A DNA stretch of 64,000 nt from Mytilus edulis (Eukaryota > Mollusca > Bivalvia > Mytilida > Mytilidae). Shown in pieces: positions 60,031 through 64,000 of the stretch (the stretch's first letter is position 1; each line of letters starts with the position of its first letter). A program made the position numbers and the translations under genes. The notes under the pieces were generated by a model, which worked only from the letters and a program-made list of their open reading frames with translations, was not told where the DNA came from and did no database searches. The stretch covers positions 61,703,881 to 61,767,880 of the forward strand of contig NC_092349.1 in assembly GCF_963676685.1 (NCBI RefSeq). Direction: 5' to 3'.

Positions 60031-61950
60031 TGTCCATGATAAAATCAAGAGAAGTTCGAATTTGTTTGGGTCTTATGAGTTTGACCGAGTAATTCTCTTA
60101 TAATTATGCTGGATACTGTCCACGCTAGTCTGTGTCCACACTTGTTTCATTCGATATTTCGTATAAAGAAATTCTTCCCAAGATATATTTTCGTTATTTA
60201 TATGTTCAACCTTACTGTGGATACTTGTTTAAAGAGATGTTTGGTAGAATATGGCAAGGAGATAGCAACTCAGATGTTCCATTATTTTTCTTTCTAATGT
60301 TAACATCATAGAAGGAACGAACCATCTTTTTATGTGTTTAAATATTTGGTGCGGAGGGGCATTTTATTTCGTACAGACAATTTGATGAAGTATATATATG
60401 AAGCCAAAAAAAAAATAAACTTAAAAAAAAATCCTTTGTTCAACCACAAAAGATGAATCGTCGATATCTAACAGTATTAAGAATCAGATGGCTAACTATC
60501 AGGGGAAATAATGTTAATTTTAAGCAACTATTGGTTACCGTATGGCCTTCATTTTTAGTTTTAGTCCAGACCAAGGGCTAAATTTCAGATTGCCTTAATT
60601 ATGTACTGACGACAATAAACAAACAAGAACTATCTTGATACAAGATATACGACACATTTATATGTTGGCGTGAAGTTTTGTATGTGAACCATAAACATTT
60701 ATCTTTTGATTTTTTTTATAATTTCACATATATGTTGATTCTGACTTGACTATAAGGTATATCTGAAGGTTTTTTCCGGAGAAAAAAAACCCTTCAAAAT
60801 ACTAGTTATGATAACTATACGTCAAACACAACTTTAAATTAGAGATACAACCTATTTTGGTTTGAAAATCGTGAATTGACGGTCAACAAAGTGAGATGAT
60901 ATTTGTATTTTGAGATTTTTTATTTCAATTATAATAGTTTAATGATAATATGCTTTGACTTAATAATTAACCCTTGGCATTTTAAACAAAATACAACAGA
61001 TGTATAGCAGTGTCTTCAGTTTTTGAATTCTAAACTGGATATCAGCTCTTTATACATTCCTTTGCTTCCATTAATTACGATTATTTTTCTTAAGATTTAA
61101 TGGTCAATAATTTTAAGTTACCAGAATCACTATAAATACTAAAAAATCGAAACTGCTTTTTCAAGTTGAAGACGTGCATATACGCTTAAAGATCGATTAA
61201 TTATGCACTGACAAAATCGCTATTTTGGAAAGGGAAAAGCAAGGGAATTAAAACGAGAAAGCAAACATGTGCGAACCAAACACAAATATTATAAACAGCA
61301 ACAAAGTCAAGCACTGAGTAGCATATGACCGAGCATAAATTATGGCGGTGGACAAACAAGTTTACCGACTCAAAATGCTCTCCTAAGTTTAGAAAGTGAT
61401 GCAACAGCAGTCGGTAAAAATCAATTTAAAAAGACAGTTGCAACAATTCACACTAAATAACTCGTAAGAAATAGTCTAAGCTAGGACATAGATTAACGAT
61501 CTGAGATATTTAAGCCCGGGATGACGAAGTATGAAAAACAAATGAAAGACGAAAACATTCCAAAAAGACCACACCAGACCATAAAGCATAAAAAAGTCCA
61601 TTAATGGCATTGGGCTGTATCTGGTTTTTGATCGGTTTGTTTCTTATAAACAAAAAGACTTACACATACAGTATTAAGATTGTTTTAATTGTCCAATGTA
61701 TTCATGATTCCCTAACTGAAATTAAACGGTTTCCCTATGTACAACAATGTTGTCTTAATTCAAATATCCTAATTAGATTAAGAAAAATATGAAGATAATG
61801 GCGAAATTATAGCTGAATGCATTTTTTTTTTGGAAAAAGGGAGACAATTCAATCTCAAATACAGTCTTAATTGTGATTTCTTACGTATACTTTATGTATG
61901 ACGTTAGTAAAGTTAGATATCGAGAATTCTCTAGTAAGTGATGAATCATC
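60031..61950. other. No gene seen (right ShKT intron)
   Basis: AT-rich. A small hairpin GAAGG-T(6)CCGGAGA(8)-CCCTTC lies at 60,766-60,796. ORFs at 60,106-60,297, 61,201-61,404 and 61,604-61,792 have no domain signs. Confidence 0.35.
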
Positions 61951-62154
61951 TAATTTTTTGCAGCCTTCAAAAATACTGTATTCAATATTTACAATTTGAT
62001 TACAGTTGGAACAATTTTCACATTATTTTGCTATAATATGCTATTTTTCAAAGCCGAACGTAAATTATAAATTTTCTGCAAACATGTGGTACGGACACAA
62101 AATATCGTGTTACTATGACGTATTCAACTACTGGCGATTGTAATGTATACTTAC

Positions 62155-62256
62155 TATTACAACTTTTACAACAGCTGACACGCATATAACCAGGGTTATT
62201 ATCGCATTCTCCAATACTGGCCCAGTAACTACATTTTCTGTCCTTGTCTCTACAGT
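62155..62256 (-). CDS. ShKT exon 1 of the right-arm copy
   Basis: AG|AC acceptor at the 62,257 side and A|GTAAGT donor at 62,154. The exon is 102 nt, phase 1 at both ends, with all six cysteines. It differs from the left exon at a few residues (for example Arg for Ile after the first Cys, Ser for Met before Tyr-Trp). Confidence 0.75.
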
Positions 62257-62342
62257 CTACAAAAGCAGTGAGGCAATGCAACTTCATAAATACCAGATGT
62301 TGATAGATCTAATTGCTATTTAGGAGTTATACTTTGATAAGA

Positions 62343-62389
62343 GCGTCACTGATGAGTCTTATCATGTAGACGAAACGCACGTCTGGCGT
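62343..62389 (+). ncRNA. Type I hammerhead ribozyme motif, intact core
   Basis: GCGTCA (62,343-62,348) pairs with TGGCGT (62,384-62,389). The CTGATGA core, GTC/GAC stem II with a loop three bases longer (TTATCATGTA), GAAA and the GTC triplet ending at 62,383 are all intact. It lies just outside the right-arm boundary. Confidence 0.75.
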
Positions 62390-63010
62390 ACTAAATTATA
62401 ATTCTAGTACGTTTGATAACTAATTACGACATTTGATCCGACGATGATTTGCGATGGATGTACTTTGAAGTCATAGAACGATAACTTTTTTTTATTTTGT
62501 TGCGTACGAGATTGTCTTTTGTGATTCCAAATTTTACAGGAACTTCATTGGTGCCTAGCAGTGATGGACATACAGCGAAATATTTGGGGAACCTTGTATT
62601 AATGAGTTGTCTGAAAGTTATATTTCTTTCATTTGTAGCAGAATATAACTTTTACAAAATTGTAAATCTAAAACTTCAAAATGTATGGGGCAGAGAAATC
62701 GGTACCGTAAATGTGATTACAACTATGGTTTATAATGATCTACTCCCCTCCCTCCACCGTTTATTGCTAAGATAAAACTAACTCAGATTAAGTACTTTTT
62801 CTATTACTCCTTACACATAGAGTAGTTTGTAACTCTGACAATATGATCATCCACTCACTTTGCCGTTTATTACTAATTTGTACGACTTTGCTGCCATAGA
62901 GCTATAGAAAAACAGTATTTTATTTTTTAAATGATACACGAACACTTTTTATTTTTTAGACGGATGATTTGTATATATAGAATATCTCATTCAAATGGTG
63001 GCCGGTTAAG
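62390..63010. other. No gene seen outside the right arm
   Basis: An ORF at 62,497-62,775 lacks recognisable features. Confidence 0.35.
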
Positions 63011-63013
63011 GCC

Positions 63014-63195
63014 ATTTCACGTTTTTCGTTATCGCGTTTTCGCGTTTTAGCCCTTCATATTTTATAGGTCGAAAACGCGAAATCGCGAAGTCGAAAACGC
63101 GAAAAAGTGAAAAAGGCGAAATATATTTTCTTTCCGATTTCGCGTTTTCGCGTTTACGATTTTTCGCGATTTCGCCTTTTCGCCTTTTTGCGATA
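63014..63195. repeat. CpG-rich TCGCGA/TTTTCGCG palindromic repeat
   Basis: Words TTTTCGCG, AAAACGCGAA and TCGCGA recur on both strands; 63,068-63,120 can fold on 63,134-63,190. It stands out sharply from the AT-rich, CpG-poor surroundings. Confidence 0.75.
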
Positions 63196-64000
63196 TAAAT
63201 TTTATTATAATATAACATTTTAAATATAATTGGAGACAAGACTACAAAGTATAAGTCATTCAAATGATTGTCATATAAATTTCATATCTGTGACGTCCTT
63301 TAAATATTTTCATAAATTAGACAATTCCTTCACATTCTTTGTTGACTGAAAAAAAAAAAAAAAACAGATGCATTTGTATAAAATGCCTTTAAATGTGCAA
63401 TTTTTCTTTAATCAAACACATTATTAAAGTTAACAAATGACTAGACGACAATTAAAATCAGGATTATTGGGATCGGAGTATGTGTTTATCTTTCCGCTGC
63501 GTTCTCGTGCCATTTGAAACATAATTTTATATATGTTATATGACCTTCTGGAACGATTGGGTAAATAAAAGTTTACTGTTTGTCTTTTTGGTTGTATTTC
63601 GTTTTATTTTGCCATTGCATTGTCAGTATGTTTTCGGCTCATAAGATTGAATTGGCCGTTTGTGTATATTTCGCCTCCCTTATTGTGCAGCAGCAAATAT
63701 TTCAGGCAAAATGGTGGTCGAAAATGTGAACAATGAATGTATATCGTCATTCCGAGAACGATAGATCTTTGATTGTTTCTGTTTATAATATGTTTATAAA
63801 ACAGTCATTGCCTTTATGTGCCAATATTTCTATGATGTAGACGACTATTCTTCTGATGGAAACTTGACGTTATGCAATCCTTTCCGGCGACGTCATGCAA
63901 TTTCTATCTTTTCCCGTCGGCAACACTCTTTCAACGGCTGATATATTAAAAGGAAGTTCGATAACCCCATGAAAATTATATATCAATAGAAAGGAAAATG
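63196..64000. other. No gene seen
   Basis: AT-rich, with a poly-A run at 63,349-63,364. No recognisable ORF or RNA. Confidence 0.35.

Larger units (their letters stand above)
55402..62256 (-). pseudogene. Right-arm copy of the ShKT gene, partial and probably impaired
   Basis: Reading on the minus strand: ShKT exon 62,256-62,155 (102 nt, six Cys), ShKT exon 57,154-57,053 (102 nt, six Cys) and terminal exon 55,436-55,402 (ten codons, the same residues as the left copy, then TAG). No signal-peptide exon resembling the left one is visible between 62,257 and 64,000. At the second ShKT exon the acceptor reads GTAAGTTG instead of GTAGGTTG. Splicing at that AG would drop one base and shift the frame. 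Skipping this symmetric exon would keep the frame and leave a one-domain protein. Both ShKT domains are otherwise free of stops, so loss of function, if any, is recent or partial. Confidence 0.65.
51300..62290 (-). repeat. Right arm of the large inverted duplication
   Basis: This is the partner of the left arm in opposite orientation. It lacks the LINE and the tandem-repeat element of the left arm. It carries its own insertions: a MITE at 55,041-55,188, a repeat at 55,488-56,090 and a much longer intron between the ShKT exons (57,155-62,154, against 472 bp on the left). Confidence 0.85.

Noticed and set aside
59548..60048. Open frames of 109 aa (+) and 122 aa (-) with Cys/Leu/Val or Arg/Gln/Pro-rich repeats
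   Set aside because: They are translations of the TCTG tandem array, open on both strands because the repeat lacks stops.
60766..60796. Terminator-like GC/T hairpin
   Set aside because: This is eukaryotic DNA with no nearby gene; a single small palindrome in a T/A-rich intron is not evidence of a terminator.
9540..62290. Inverted arms as two haplotypes misassembled in opposite orientation
   Set aside because: The arms are too diverged and have different insertions with clean empty sites. Still, only spanning reads can exclude an assembly problem.
1..64000. CRISPR arrays, tRNA or rRNA genes
   Set aside because: No regularly spaced direct repeats of CRISPR type, and no cloverleaf or rRNA blocks recognised; tandem arrays found are minisatellites or transposon cores.

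Overview
The window looks like AT-rich nuclear DNA of a marine mussel (Mytilus or a close relative, Bivalvia). The reasons are the gene style (spliced ShKT-domain secreted protein, single-coding-exon class A GPCR), the mix of Penelope-like (PLE), Tx1/L1-like and MULE-like relics, and a set of dispersed repeats and hammerhead-ribozyme-bearing repeats that I associate with mussel genomes. No database search was possible, so the genus is an inference from memory.

Layout. Two diverged copies of one segment lie head to head: a left arm (about 9,540-23,250) and a right arm (about 51,300-62,290, reverse complement), separated by a spacer of about 28 kb. Each arm carries a copy of a small secreted protein gene with two ShKT (six-cysteine) domains. 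The left gene (+, promoter near 5,361, CDS exons 7,681-11,339, 103 aa) is complete by eye. The right copy (-, exons at 62,256-62,155, 57,154-57,053 and 55,436-55,402) shows no signal-peptide exon in the window and has a shifted splice acceptor. Blocks of each arm can be matched in reverse order all the way across. The arms therefore act as each other's empty-site controls: a 7.2-kb LINE (13,214-20,390, 12-bp target duplication) and a tandem-repeat element (about 11,880-12,773) are only in the left arm, while a palindromic MITE (55,041-55,188) and a repeat of about 600 bp (55,488-56,090) are only in the right arm.

Spacer. It holds one intact-looking gene, a 307-aa rhodopsin-class GPCR (- strand, 31,342-32,265), with a likely TATA/Inr promoter and a 5' UTR exon near 34,080-34,137. 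The rest is broken transposons: PLE reverse transcriptase fragments at 23,930-24,090, 26,190-28,920, 40,216-41,490, 44,112-44,450 and 49,705-50,565; a Tx1-like LINE tail at 41,510-42,600; a MULE-like element at 35,112-36,842; and foldback MITEs. In one PLE relic the GIY-YIG-like domain comes first, ahead of the reverse transcriptase linker, which is the permuted order.

Hammerhead ribozymes. At least three intact type I hammerhead motifs (19,417-19,460, 47,913-47,956, 62,343-62,389) and several decayed ones are scattered through the window. They share canonical CTGATGA/GAAA/GTC cores, a pairing stem I and a very short stem III.

In short, the window has two host gene families (ShKT secreted protein, GPCR) in a heavily transposon-loaded, inverted-duplicated landscape. 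Most short open frames are not genes.
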